Assembly (NCBI RefSeq): GCF_032121415.1
Contig: NZ_CP135079.1
Coordinates: 6,882,001-6,946,000 of the forward strand
Direction of reading: 5' to 3'
Length of the DNA: 64,000 nucleotides
DNA from: Streptomyces parvus
GTDB taxonomy: Bacteria > Actinomycetota > Actinomycetes > Streptomycetales > Streptomycetaceae
Positions 33,579 to 41,968 of this stretch are shown here, one piece after another. The translations under genes were made by a program, and so were the position numbers. Numbering within the stretch: the stretch's first letter is position 1; each line of letters starts with the position of its first letter. The notes under the pieces are model-generated. The model did not search any database. It worked only from the letters and a program-made list of their open reading frames with translations, and was not told the DNA's origin.

Positions 33579-34832
33579 CTACGGACGCAGGACGGGTGTC
33601 CGCCTGCCCGTGTGCAGCGGCGTGCCGGTCGCGAGCTGCTCGGGGGCCAGGCCCAGCGACCGGGCGGCGGTGGCGCCCACATCGGCGAGAGTGTCCGCGT
33701 CCGGCAGCAGTTCGATGCCGTCCTCGCCGGGCCGGTGGATGAGCACCGGCACGTACTCCCGGGTGTGGTGGGCGTGGCCGATCGTCGGGTCGTTGCCGTG
33801 GTCCCCGGTGACGATCAGCCGGTCGCCGGGGGACGCCAGCAGTGCCACGAGCCCCGCGAGCCCCGAGTCGACCTGTTCCAGGAGCCGCGCGTACCGGGTG
33901 GCGTCCTGCTGGTGGCCCGCCAGATCGGTCTCCTGCACGTTCGCGACGACCAGGACGTCGCCGTCGGCGCGTACGGCCTCCAGCGTGTGGTCCAGGACGT
34001 CGGAGGTGGCGACGGCCGGGCGGCGGGCCGCCGCCTCGCACACGAGGATGTCGGCCGCCTTCCCGACCAGGGTGACCGGGATCCCGGCCCCCGCCGCCAG
34101 TTCGGGCAGTTGACGGGTGTGGTCCAGCGGGGCGCCCAGGTGCTGGACGCGCAGCCCGCCGTTGCGGTAGAAGCCGGTGGCCGGAGTGTCCAGGCCGACC
34201 GTCCCGCCCTCGCCGGGCCGTACGAAGCCGGGGAGCGGCCCGTCCGAGTGTCCGCCGACCGCGATCACCCGGGCGACAGGCGCGACCGCGCGTACGGTGC
34301 GGGCGATGGCGAGGATCCCGGTGTCCCCCTCGAAGGGGAGGTCCTCCAGCGAGCCGGAGGCGTTCCAGTTGATCCCGGGATCGGCCTCCAGGTTGTCGTG
34401 CACGAGGACCGTCCCGTCGACCAGCAGCAGGGGCCGGCCCTCCAGCCGCTCCGCCCGGTGCCCGGCCGCCGCGAGCGCATCGGCGACCTCGTCGAGGTGG
34501 TCGGCCAGGCGGGCGACGGAGACCCGGCTGAAGTCGGCCCCCATCATGGTCTGGTGCCCGGCGAAGGTGTCCGCGCCCGGGTAGCCGAGTGCGGCGCGGC
34601 CCGCCGCCACCGGGAGGCGGGTGCGGCGGTCCAGGTCCGGGTGGGGGTGGACCAGGCCCAGGCCCAGCGCCCCCAGCACCGGCAGGCGCAGCGGACGGCC
34701 CAGGGCGGTGCGTGCGTGGTCGAGGACGTGCCCGCAGGTGTCGGCGGCGAGGTCGCCGGGGCGCTGCACGCCCGCGTCGGGCATGGCGCCGATGCCGAAT
34801 CCGTCGATGACGACGATGACGGTCCTGGCCAT
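33579..34832 (-). CDS. yhfW: phosphopentomutase-like protein (YhfW type)
   Basis: 417 residues, alkaline-phosphatase superfamily. TVIVVIDGFGIGAMPDAG carries the first metal-binding Asp, GHQTMMGADFS the phosphoacceptor region (HQTMMG), and NVQETDLAGHQQD and IVTGDHGNDPT the remaining metal ligands, as in DeoB. Substrate is presumably a sugar phosphate but not ribose phosphate for certain. Last gene of the yhf-like operon, 10 nt behind yhfX; AAGGAG before ATG 34832. Confidence 0.88.
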   Translation of the reverse strand: MARTVIVVIDGFGIGAMPDAGVQRPGDLAADTCGHVLDHARTALGRPLRLPVLGALGLGLVHPHPDLDRRTRLPVAAGRAALGYPGADTFAGHQTMMGADFSRVSVARLADHLDEVADALAAAGHRAERLEGRPLLLVDGTVLVHDNLEADPGINWNASGSLEDLPFEGDTGILAIARTVRAVAPVARVIAVGGHSDGPLPGFVRPGEGGTVGLDTPATGFYRNGGLRVQHLGAPLDHTRQLPELAAGAGIPVTLVGKAADILVCEAAARRPAVATSDVLDHTLEAVRADGDVLVVANVQETDLAGHQQDATRYARLLEQVDSGLAGLVALLASPGDRLIVTGDHGNDPTIGHAHHTREYVPVLIHRPGEDGIELLPDADTLADVGATAARSLGLAPEQLATGTPLHTGRRTPVLRP

Positions 34833-34842
34833 GAGGTGCTCC

Positions 34843-36006
34843 TTACAGGGCTCGGCCCTGGGCGTCGTAGAGGCCGTTCAGGCGGGGGGTGCCGGAGGAG
34901 AGGCCGGAGACGACGGCGACGGTCGAGCGGGTGACGAAGATCTGGGTGCGGAAGGCGAGCAGCGCGGTGTCGCCGGCACGGACGTCGGTGCCGTCGGCAG
35001 GCGCGTCGAGCAGCCGGTAGTAGTCGATGTTCCGGGCGGGCGCGTCCTGTACACCGAGGCGGGCGCCGGTCCGGGGGAGGAGGGCGGTGCGGATGTGGGA
35101 ACGGGCGTAGAAGCCGCCGCCGAACAGGGCAGGGCGGCCGTCGTCGAGGGTGTGGGCGACCTCCGTGACGTAGACGTAGGCGGGCTTCTCGGGCTGGGTC
35201 GGGTCGAGGGCGTGCAGCGGGGTGGTGCCGGTGAGGGCGTGGCCCGGTTCGCCATGGGTGGCGCCCCGTTCGGCCAGCAGCGGGAGGGAGGCGGCCGCTG
35301 TGGCGCTGGGGGCGCTCAGCACCAGGTCGCGGTGGCCTCGGGCGGCCAGCACCTCGCGGGCCTTTACCAGCAGGTCGAACGTGGGGGTGGCCGTGGGCAG
35401 GCCCGTGGACGGATCGCACAGGACGCACGGGAAGGCGGTGACACCCGCGATCCGGACGGAGTCCAGGGCCTCGGCGGCATCGGCGAAGGCGTCCAGGTGC
35501 TCCAGCGGTACGCCGCCCTCCTGGCCGGGGTAGACGGTGCCCTCGGCGCCCTCGATCCGGATCAGGACGTCCTGGGTCCGGTCCGCCGCGCGGGCCGCGT
35601 CCGCCACGGCACGCGCGTTGGCCAGGTCGAAGACCGTGATGTGGTCGGGGCGGTGGGCCAGTAGCCCGGGCAGCGCGCGCCGCGGGACCTGGCTGAGGTG
35701 GCCGACGTTGCCGAGGAGCGCCCCTGCGCTGTGCAGGGTCCGGGCCTCGCCGACGTCGATGGCGGCGGCGCGGGGGATGTGGCGGGCGACGGACCGGATG
35801 AGTTCGGGGTTGCGGCCCAGCTGCTTGACGACGAACCAGAGCCCCACACCGACGCGTTCGGCCTCCCCGGCGAGCAGGGCCGCGTTCTCCTCGACGGCGT
35901 CGAGGTCCATGACGTAGGTGTCCGGCGGGATGTCCCCCCGGTCGTGCAGGCCGGCGGCGGCGTCGACGAGCCCGGGGTTGCGGTGGAGCACGGTGTCCAG
36001 AAACAC
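34843..36006 (-). CDS. yhfX: YhfX-type alanine-racemase-fold PLP enzyme
   Basis: 387 residues from GTG 36006 (AAGGA nine bases upstream, TGACCGTG junction with yhfS). Fold-type III: PLP-binding Lys61 in GLWFVVKQLGRN, followed by a barrel with HITVFDLANARAV and LSAPSATAAASLPLL, and a C-terminal beta domain. The typical racemase Tyr context is not evident, so reaction unknown. Second PLP enzyme of the operon after YhfS. Confidence 0.86.
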   Translation of the reverse strand: MFLDTVLHRNPGLVDAAAGLHDRGDIPPDTYVMDLDAVEENAALLAGEAERVGVGLWFVVKQLGRNPELIRSVARHIPRAAAIDVGEARTLHSAGALLGNVGHLSQVPRRALPGLLAHRPDHITVFDLANARAVADAARAADRTQDVLIRIEGAEGTVYPGQEGGVPLEHLDAFADAAEALDSVRIAGVTAFPCVLCDPSTGLPTATPTFDLLVKAREVLAARGHRDLVLSAPSATAAASLPLLAERGATHGEPGHALTGTTPLHALDPTQPEKPAYVYVTEVAHTLDDGRPALFGGGFYARSHIRTALLPRTGARLGVQDAPARNIDYYRLLDAPADGTDVRAGDTALLAFRTQIFVTRSTVAVVSGLSSGTPRLNGLYDAQGRAL

Positions 36007-36008
36007 GG

Positions 36009-37127
36009 TCAGCGGTCCTTCGGTTCGTTCAGGGCGGCGAGCGAGCGGCGCAGGATGTCGATCACGAGATCCGCGCCGGCCCGCATCGGATTGACGCGTA
36101 CGGTCCAGGCGGCCAGCTCCGGGGCGTCGTCCAGGGTGGAGCTGGACATCCGGTAGAAGAGCGGAGCGATTTCGTAGCGGGAGTTGGAGCCGACCGGGTA
36201 GGGCGCGGCGCCGAATCGCGCGGCCACGGCCGGGAGCCGCGTGGCGACGGGCCGGTCCAGCCGGACCAGCAGGCACCGGTCCTGCGCGTTGGCGATCCGC
36301 ACCTCCGCGACGCCCGCCACCTCCCCGGTCGCCAGCCGTTCGGCGACCTCGGCGCCCACCCGGGACTGGACGGCCCACACCACGGGGACGTGGGTGAGCG
36401 CCCGGAGGGCGTCCAGCGCCTGGTGGCCCTGCACCTGCCCGCCACCGGAGTAGTTGTCGCCGCGGACCCGGGCGACCAGGTCACGGGCGCCGGTGACGAG
36501 GCCGACCCCTTCGGGTCCGTGCAGCTTGAACAGGGAGAAGCACGAGGCGTCGGCGCCCATCTCGACACCGGCCGCCGGGGTGCGCAGCACGGCGTAGTTG
36601 TCGTCGACCACCGTGCGGACACCGGCTGCGCGGCAGGCGGCGATCACCTCGGCCGGTTCGTAGGAGTCCGCCAGCCGCTGCCGGGTGTGCTGGACGTAGG
36701 CCCACCGGAACCGGCCCGAGGCCAGTGCCTCCCGCAGCGCATCCAGGTCGTTGAAGTCGGCTTCCACCATCCGTACGCCGAGACCGCGCAGCGTGACCTC
36801 CGTACTGCGGTACACCGGGGCCCGGTGGATCAGCAGCTCCTCGCCCGGCCGCAGCGCCCCCGTGAGCGCGGCCCGGATCGCGCCGGTCCCCGCGCCCTGG
36901 ACGAAGGCGGCGTCCTCGGCACCGAAGAATTCCGCAAGAACAGCCTCTACCCGGGCCGTGGTGCGCGGTCTGCCGAGGCCGGGGACGACCCCCGCGTCGG
37001 CCGAGAAGAGCTGATCGCCCTCGAAGTGCGCGGCGGTGGCCTCCAGCAGCCGGAACTGCCGGGCGACCGCGTCCTCCAGGCCGACCGTCGCCAGCGGGAA
37101 GGTCTCGGGCAGTACAGGGGGTTTCAC
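36009..37127 (-). CDS. yhfS: YhfS-type PLP-dependent aminotransferase-like enzyme
   Basis: 372 residues from GTG 37127. Fold-type I: QGAGTGAIRAAL phosphate loop, VVDDNYAVLR with the PLP Asp, Lys201 in SCFSLFKLHGPEG, and DNYSGGGQVQGHQALDALRA after it. Substrate unknown. Starts one base after the PHP stop, ends two bases before yhfX. Confidence 0.87.
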   Translation of the reverse strand: MKPPVLPETFPLATVGLEDAVARQFRLLEATAAHFEGDQLFSADAGVVPGLGRPRTTARVEAVLAEFFGAEDAAFVQGAGTGAIRAALTGALRPGEELLIHRAPVYRSTEVTLRGLGVRMVEADFNDLDALREALASGRFRWAYVQHTRQRLADSYEPAEVIAACRAAGVRTVVDDNYAVLRTPAAGVEMGADASCFSLFKLHGPEGVGLVTGARDLVARVRGDNYSGGGQVQGHQALDALRALTHVPVVWAVQSRVGAEVAERLATGEVAGVAEVRIANAQDRCLLVRLDRPVATRLPAVAARFGAAPYPVGSNSRYEIAPLFYRMSSSTLDDAPELAAWTVRVNPMRAGADLVIDILRRSLAALNEPKDR

Positions 37128-37128
37128 G

Positions 37129-38085
37129 TCAGTTCTCCTCCACGTCGGCGCCGGTCAGGAAGCGCAGTGGGTTGCGGCGGGTCAGCAGGTCGATGAGCTC
37201 CTCGTCTGCGCCCGCCGCCCGGAACCTCGGCAGGAAGTCCTCGAAGAGGTGCCCGTATCCCTGGCCGCCCTCTCCGCGCAGATAGCCGTGGCGCGAGATG
37301 TCGCAGCTGAGCAGGGCCCGGTCGCCGTGGCCCGCTTCTACCAGGGCCGACAGCAGCCGCAACCGGGTCTGGTCGCTCTGGTAGGACTCCTTGCCGACCG
37401 TGTCGAAGGCGACGTGCGCGCCCCGCTCGGCCAGCTCCCGGTGCACCCCGGGATCGTCCAGCAGGTCCTGGTGGCCGATGCAGATCCGCTCGGCGGGCAG
37501 GCCCTCCGCCATGAGGAGATCCAGCTGGGCGAGGCCGCCCCGGCCCAGCTGGGCGTGGGTGGCCAACGGCAGCCCGGTGGCCAGCGCGGCCCGCCCGGCG
37601 GCCCGCAGCACCTTCGCCTCGGCAGGCGACGGTAGGTCGCCGTGGCTGCCGATCTCGCCGAGGACACCGGGGCGGATGCCGGTGGCGGCTATGCCGTCCT
37701 CGATCTCCCTTACGAGGACGCCGGTGAGCTGTGCCACGTCGGCCGTGTCTACCTCCGGGGTGTGGAACGGCTCGTAGTACCAGCCGGTCGCGGCGACGAC
37801 GGGCACGCCCGCCTCCCGGGAGATCCTGGCCAGCGCACGGACATCGCGGCCCATGCCCCGGCAGGTCAGCTCGACGACCAGGGAGAGCCCGAACCGCTGC
37901 CGCAGGCCGCCCAGTTCGCCGGTCACGGCCGCCGCGTGGCGTTCTGCGTCCAGGACGGCCGCCCCGTCCCCCTGCCGGTCGAGGTCCAGGACGAGGTGCT
38001 CGTGGGGGAGGACGGGGCCGCGTACCGCGTCGGCGGCGAGCTCTCCGGTGACGGTGCGCAGGATGCGGGGTGGAGGGTGGTCCAT
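37129..38085 (-). CDS. php: phosphotriesterase homology protein (PHP/YhfV)
   Basis: 318 residues from ATG 38085 (GAAGGA upstream). Amidohydrolase fold: the metal pair HEH in VLPHEHLVLDLD, VVAATGWYYEPFHTPE, a GEIGSHG strand, THAQLGRGG, IGHQD and the final Asp in SCDISRHG. E. coli PHP is of unknown physiological substrate although it resembles lactonase/phosphotriesterase enzymes. Sits between yhfT and yhfS. Confidence 0.88.
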   Translation of the reverse strand: MDHPPPRILRTVTGELAADAVRGPVLPHEHLVLDLDRQGDGAAVLDAERHAAAVTGELGGLRQRFGLSLVVELTCRGMGRDVRALARISREAGVPVVAATGWYYEPFHTPEVDTADVAQLTGVLVREIEDGIAATGIRPGVLGEIGSHGDLPSPAEAKVLRAAGRAALATGLPLATHAQLGRGGLAQLDLLMAEGLPAERICIGHQDLLDDPGVHRELAERGAHVAFDTVGKESYQSDQTRLRLLSALVEAGHGDRALLSCDISRHGYLRGEGGQGYGHLFEDFLPRFRAAGADEELIDLLTRRNPLRFLTGADVEEN

Positions 38086-38122
38086 GGCGGGTTCCTTCTC
38101 CGGTACGTGCCGGTGCCGGGGG

Positions 38123-39457
38123 TCAGCCCTTGACCGGGGTGAACAGGTCGAGCCAGTACAGGAGGTTGAGGAGGACACCGCCGATGATGACCGCGGCCGG
38201 GGCGGCGGCCATCTTCACGACGGGCCGTCCCATCGCCTCGTTGAACAGGTACAGCCCGCCGACGATGAGGATGCCGAGCCCGCCGCCCATGGCGTTCGCC
38301 GCCATAAGCGAACCGAAGAGGATCGCCAGCTGGAGGGTGTCGCCGATGGCGCTGCGCAGATGCTCCGACGAGTCCCGCACACTGGGCAGCTTGCCCAGCA
38401 CCTTGCCGATCCAGGACAGGGCGAGCACCTCGACGGCGAAGACGAGCGCGCCCACGACGGCGGCCAGGAACGGGTTCGGCATCAGGTAGCCGATCGGGTA
38501 TACCAGCGTGAAACCGGCGATGCCGTACGCACCCGAGGCCAGCGCGGTCGTCGCGATCAGCGGGACGAAGCCGAACACCCGGTAGAAGTCGACCTGGGCG
38601 GCTTCGGCGTACTGCCCCTTGGCGATCAGGAAGCTCGTCGCCTCACCGCCGCCGAACACATGCATCTGGGCGAGGACGCAGACCCCGGCGCCGAGGACCA
38701 TGAACAGCGGCAGGTAGCGCCGCAGTCGGGCCGCGCTGGCGCTGAAGAGCGACGCCATCGGATCGTCCGCCGGCACCTCCTCGACCACCCCGGCCGCCCG
38801 GTCCGCCCGGCGCTGCCGGAGGTCCTTGGCGACCGCGAGGCCGATGAGCATCAGCACGCCGACGGCCATGGCCAGCGCCCCGGCGAACATGTTCGGCCAG
38901 AGCTTCATCGTCAGGACGACGAGGGCCACCTCGATCACGCCCGCCACGGCGCCCCGCAGCCGGCCGAACTGCTTGGTGATGGCGAGGACCGGGAACAGCG
39001 TGAAGAGGAAGAGGATCGGCGTGGACATCTGCTGCATCGCGGTCAGGAAGTCGACCGGCAGGTCGTGCGCGATGTCGTTGGCGCCGTTCAGACCGAAGAC
39101 GACCACCGATCCCCAGGCCCCGCCGAGGATCGGCGCGAGCCACTTCTTCGGGGACAGCAGGCCGAGGATGTCGGTGGGGAGGAAGAGCAGCCAGGGGTTG
39201 AGGACCCCGGTGGACAGGGCCATCGGGGCACCGAGGCCGAAGATGAACCCGGCGGAGAGACCGAAGGACACGGCGGTGGTCGCGCTACGGGTGGTGCGTC
39301 CCTGGATGAAGTCCAGCAGGAAGGGGCGGACCCCGTCGTTGAAGACGGCCAGGGCCATGTGCGCGATGAAGGCGGTCAGCGCACAGAGGGCTATGACGGT
39401 CAGCTGCTGGGCGAGCGTGAAGTCGAAGCCGCTGCCTGCGGCGAGGATGGTGCTCAC
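38123..39457 (-). CDS. yhfT: YhfT-family polytopic membrane protein
   Basis: 444 residues from GTG 39457 (AAGGAGTGACTC before it). About 11-12 membrane helices, an N-terminal LAVFNDGVRPFLLDFIQGRT loop, FGLGAPMALSTGVLNPW and FNEAMGRPVVKMAA near the end. YhfT is the presumed transporter of the operon; substrate unknown. It is preceded by the small YhfU gene as in enterobacteria. Confidence 0.88.
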   Translation of the reverse strand: MSTILAAGSGFDFTLAQQLTVIALCALTAFIAHMALAVFNDGVRPFLLDFIQGRTTRSATTAVSFGLSAGFIFGLGAPMALSTGVLNPWLLFLPTDILGLLSPKKWLAPILGGAWGSVVVFGLNGANDIAHDLPVDFLTAMQQMSTPILFLFTLFPVLAITKQFGRLRGAVAGVIEVALVVLTMKLWPNMFAGALAMAVGVLMLIGLAVAKDLRQRRADRAAGVVEEVPADDPMASLFSASAARLRRYLPLFMVLGAGVCVLAQMHVFGGGEATSFLIAKGQYAEAAQVDFYRVFGFVPLIATTALASGAYGIAGFTLVYPIGYLMPNPFLAAVVGALVFAVEVLALSWIGKVLGKLPSVRDSSEHLRSAIGDTLQLAILFGSLMAANAMGGGLGILIVGGLYLFNEAMGRPVVKMAAAPAAVIIGGVLLNLLYWLDLFTPVKG

Positions 39458-39498
39458 GAGTCACTCCTTGGTGCCCGGTACGGCGATCCGGCGCCGGG

Positions 39499-39855
39499 TC
39501 AGCCGCGGTCCGCGATGGCGCGGGCCATGAGGGGGGCGATGGTGTCGATCTGGTCCATCGAGAAGCCGAAGACCTTCTTGCCGTCGGCGAGCAGGGCGTC
39601 GATCTCCGCGGCGTCCGGGACACCGCGGCCGAAGGTGTGGCAGACGGCGCTGCCCATGAGGCCGACGAGGACCCCCAGAGAGGCGCCGGCACCGGTGTGG
39701 CAGGTGCCGAGGTAGTAGTCGGCCTGGCCCGCACGGAACTTCATCGCGGCATCGATGTCGCTGGAGGCGGCGACGTCGAGCGAGTCGATCCCGAGGGCGT
39801 CGATGGCCCGGGTGACCTCGACCTTGCCGACTCCGCCGGTGAGGATCTTCGTCAT
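39499..39855 (-). CDS. yhfU: YhfU-family (DUF2620) small protein
   Basis: 118 residues. MTKILTGGVGKVEVTRAIDA, YYLGTCHTGAGASLGVLVGL and AVCHTFGRGVPD are the conserved blocks of the family; two Cys-His pairs. Soluble, Rossmann-like start reminiscent of PTS EIIB folds, possibly a regulatory or transport partner of YhfT. AAGGA before ATG. Confidence 0.86.
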   Translation of the reverse strand: MTKILTGGVGKVEVTRAIDALGIDSLDVAASSDIDAAMKFRAGQADYYLGTCHTGAGASLGVLVGLMGSAVCHTFGRGVPDAAEIDALLADGKKVFGFSMDQIDTIAPLMARAIADRG

Positions 39856-39923
39856 TGCTGTCCTTCTCTCTGTGCTGTGCGGTGCGGTGAGTTGCTGGGC
39901 CCGGGGGCGCGGGGGCCGTGGGG

Positions 39924-40313
39924 TCAGGTGCCGGGTGCGGCTGACGACGACTGCTGGATCAGGACGGCCAGATGCATGCCGAGGAAGTTGATCTCCGACT
40001 CGGGAAGTACCGGTCCGAGCGTCCGTTCGGCCCGCTCGGAGATCGCCCGCGCCCGTGCTACGGCCTCGGGGTGGGCGGCCAGCTCGGCTGCGACCTGCTC
40101 GTCGGTGGAGAACTCCTGGATCGGCTCCCCGCGGAGGAGACGGCCGAGCGCCATCGTGAGATGGCTGGTGAGCATGCCCGCCGTGGCCTCGGTGACGGTG
40201 TTGCCCTCGTCCTCCAGCGCGGTCAGCTCGGCGGCCACGAAGTCGATGACCTCAGGTGTGGCCTGGCCGCCCTCACGGAAGAGCCGAAGCCGTAGAGCGA
40301 GCTGTTCGTCCAT
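39924..40313 (-). CDS. yhfY: PRD-domain protein (YhfY type)
   Basis: 129 residues from ATG 40313 with AGGAGG seven bases upstream. A single PRD-like helical domain: LRLRLFREGGQATPEVIDFV, MLTSHLTMALGRLLRGEPIQ with the conserved His, and PESEINFLGMHLAVL with the second His. PRDs are normally phosphorylated by the PTS; here the domain is free-standing. First structural gene of the yhf-like operon and directly behind the element at 40330-40347. Confidence 0.82.
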   Translation of the reverse strand: MDEQLALRLRLFREGGQATPEVIDFVAAELTALEDEGNTVTEATAGMLTSHLTMALGRLLRGEPIQEFSTDEQVAAELAAHPEAVARARAISERAERTLGPVLPESEINFLGMHLAVLIQQSSSAAPGT

Positions 40314-40329
40314 GGTGATCCTCCTAATA

Positions 40330-40347
40330 AACAATAACCAGGATTTT
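40330..40347 (-). promoter_or_regulatory. yhf operator/promoter, copy at yhfY
   Basis: On the minus strand AAAATCCTGGTTATTGTT, matching 15 of 18 bases of the element before yhfZ. The TATTGT at its 3' end fits a -10 box seven bases before the ribosome site. Probably bound by the YhfZ regulator. Confidence 0.6.
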
Positions 40348-40421
40348 GTATTTTCAGGCCGTGCGACGCTCCCGCCGGTGCGGGCCGCTTGCCGGGCGTG
40401 GATCCCGTATCGGCCCTCCGG

Positions 40422-41360
40422 TCAGTACGAGGGCGTGCGTTCGCCCCGCAGCACCTCGCTCTGCATCCGCGTCACCACCGAAAGGTCGAGCGCCTCGCGC
40501 ACCGCGTCGAGAGCCTTCGCGCCGTCCTTCCGGCCGATCACCGCCGCGCTGGAGTTCCGCAGGGCCAGCTCGCGGGTGACCTCGTCCCCCAGCGGGAGGA
40601 CGTCGACCCCGATGCCCAGCCGCTCGCGCGCCTCGTCCAGGTTCCATACGGTCGCGTCCACCTCGTGACGGGCGAAGAGGTCGTGCAACTGCATGTACGA
40701 GACCTCCCGCCACTCGATGTCGCGCCGCCCGGCGAACACGCGCTCCACCAGCATGCGCAGGTCTTCCGACGTGTGGTCGACCGCCACCCGCAGCCCCGCT
40801 GCCTCCAGGTCGACGCCGTGCCGCACCAGCATCCCGTGCGCGCCGACGTAGGTGGCGGGACCGAGGTCGGCCACCAGCTCCACCGGATGCTCGGCGATCA
40901 GCTGGTCCGCGGCGAACCGCGACAGCACCACCAGATCCACCTTCCCTTCCAGCAGTGCCGCTGTCCGGGCTCCGGCGCCGCGCATGAAGGTGACGGCGAA
41001 CGGTGCCCCGGCCTGCTCGAACGCTCCGCGCAGGCCGGTGGCCAGCCCCTCGTAGCGGCGGGAGTACGGCAGCGGCATCGCCGCGAGCAGCGTGCCGAGT
41101 CCGGACAGCCGCCACAGGACCGCCCGGTCCGAGCGCACGAGGAACGTGCCCAGGTGGCCCCGGGCGGTGGTGGTGATCGCTCCCGACTCCTCCAGCAGCT
41201 GGAGCGCGGCCTGGACGGTGCCGTTGCCGCATCCCAGCTCCTCCGCGAAGTCCCGTACGCGGGGCAGGCGGGTGTCCGGCTCGCGGTTGAGCAGAAGGAC
41301 GGCCAGCTGCCGGGCGGCCAGGCCGTTGCGGGTGAGGAAGCGGGAGTCGAAGTCGTCCAC
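40422..41360 (-). CDS. yhfZ: GntR-like regulator (YhfZ type)
   Basis: 312 residues from GTG 41360. Winged helix in the first 80 residues (RQLAVLLLNREPDTRLPRVR, GNGTVQAALQLLEESGAI) and a C-terminal PBP-like ligand domain (LPYSRRYEGLATGLRGAFEQ, KVDLVVLSRFAADQ, THVG-like loop), the YhfZ architecture. Presumed repressor of the operon it heads. The -10 box lies only eight bases before the GTG and no ribosome site exists, so the message is probably leaderless. Confidence 0.87.
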   Translation of the reverse strand: MDDFDSRFLTRNGLAARQLAVLLLNREPDTRLPRVRDFAEELGCGNGTVQAALQLLEESGAITTTARGHLGTFLVRSDRAVLWRLSGLGTLLAAMPLPYSRRYEGLATGLRGAFEQAGAPFAVTFMRGAGARTAALLEGKVDLVVLSRFAADQLIAEHPVELVADLGPATYVGAHGMLVRHGVDLEAAGLRVAVDHTSEDLRMLVERVFAGRRDIEWREVSYMQLHDLFARHEVDATVWNLDEARERLGIGVDVLPLGDEVTRELALRNSSAAVIGRKDGAKALDAVREALDLSVVTRMQSEVLRGERTPSY

Positions 41361-41366
41361 GCCTCG

Positions 41367-41384
41367 AACAGTAAACAGGATTCT
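41367..41384 (-). promoter_or_regulatory. yhf operator/promoter, copy at yhfZ
   Basis: On the minus strand AGAATCCTGTTTACTGTT. TACTGT at 41374-41369 fits a -10 box. Shared with the copy before yhfY, so YhfZ likely controls both promoters. Confidence 0.6.
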
Positions 41385-41968
41385 GGATACTGACAAGGGT
41401 CCTGCGGAACCGGGAGCCCGGCGTCCTTGCGTACGGCGTGGCGCCCGCCCCCTTTCGGGCCGGGCGCCCTCGTTTACGGACTCATCGGCGGGTCCGACGA
41501 CGGCTGCTCGCCCGGCACCCTTGTCTCCTATGCTGTCGCCGCGCTCGCCCCCCGTTTCGCGCCGCGGGGGACAACCCGGCCGGAGTCGACCAGCAGCCCG
41601 CTGGTCGACTCCGACGCCTTCGGCCAGCCCGGCGCTCTTCGCCCGTGCGCCGAGCCGCAGGAGCCGAAGAATGGATACGAGCAGCAGCGGCTTTGTCTGC
41701 GACGGCCGTCCGTGACACCTCTCATCGCGAACATCTACGTGCAATCCCCGGTGGGGCAGCGGGTCCTTCGGCACCGGCCGGCCATGGCGTGATCGGATTA
41801 GCCCGACCATCATGTGGAGATCCTGCAAAGTCCGCTGGTAACTTGAGAGCCGCGATCCGTGAGGTCGGGGAAGTCAGGGTTTGCGACCGCCATACGGTAG
41901 TTGGGTCAAGCCCTCATACGTCTGTACTGCCTGCCTGCGTGCATAGGAGTACGGGGAGAGGGCCGATC
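41385..41968. other. intergenic between yhfZ and the PBP gene, with a large hairpin
   Basis: 580 bases between divergent genes with no protein-like frame. The notable structure is the perfect 14-bp inverted repeat at 41581-41613 (separate entry). A ribosome site GGGGAGAGG for the PBP gene is at its right end. Confidence 0.4.
41581..41613. repeat. perfect 14-bp inverted repeat, 5-nt loop
   Basis: CGGAGTCGACCAGC (41581-41594), loop AGCCC, GCTGGTCGACTCCG (41600-41613). It stands 200 bases from either gene and has no T-run. Terminator, protein site or remnant of a mobile element are all possible. Confidence 0.6.
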
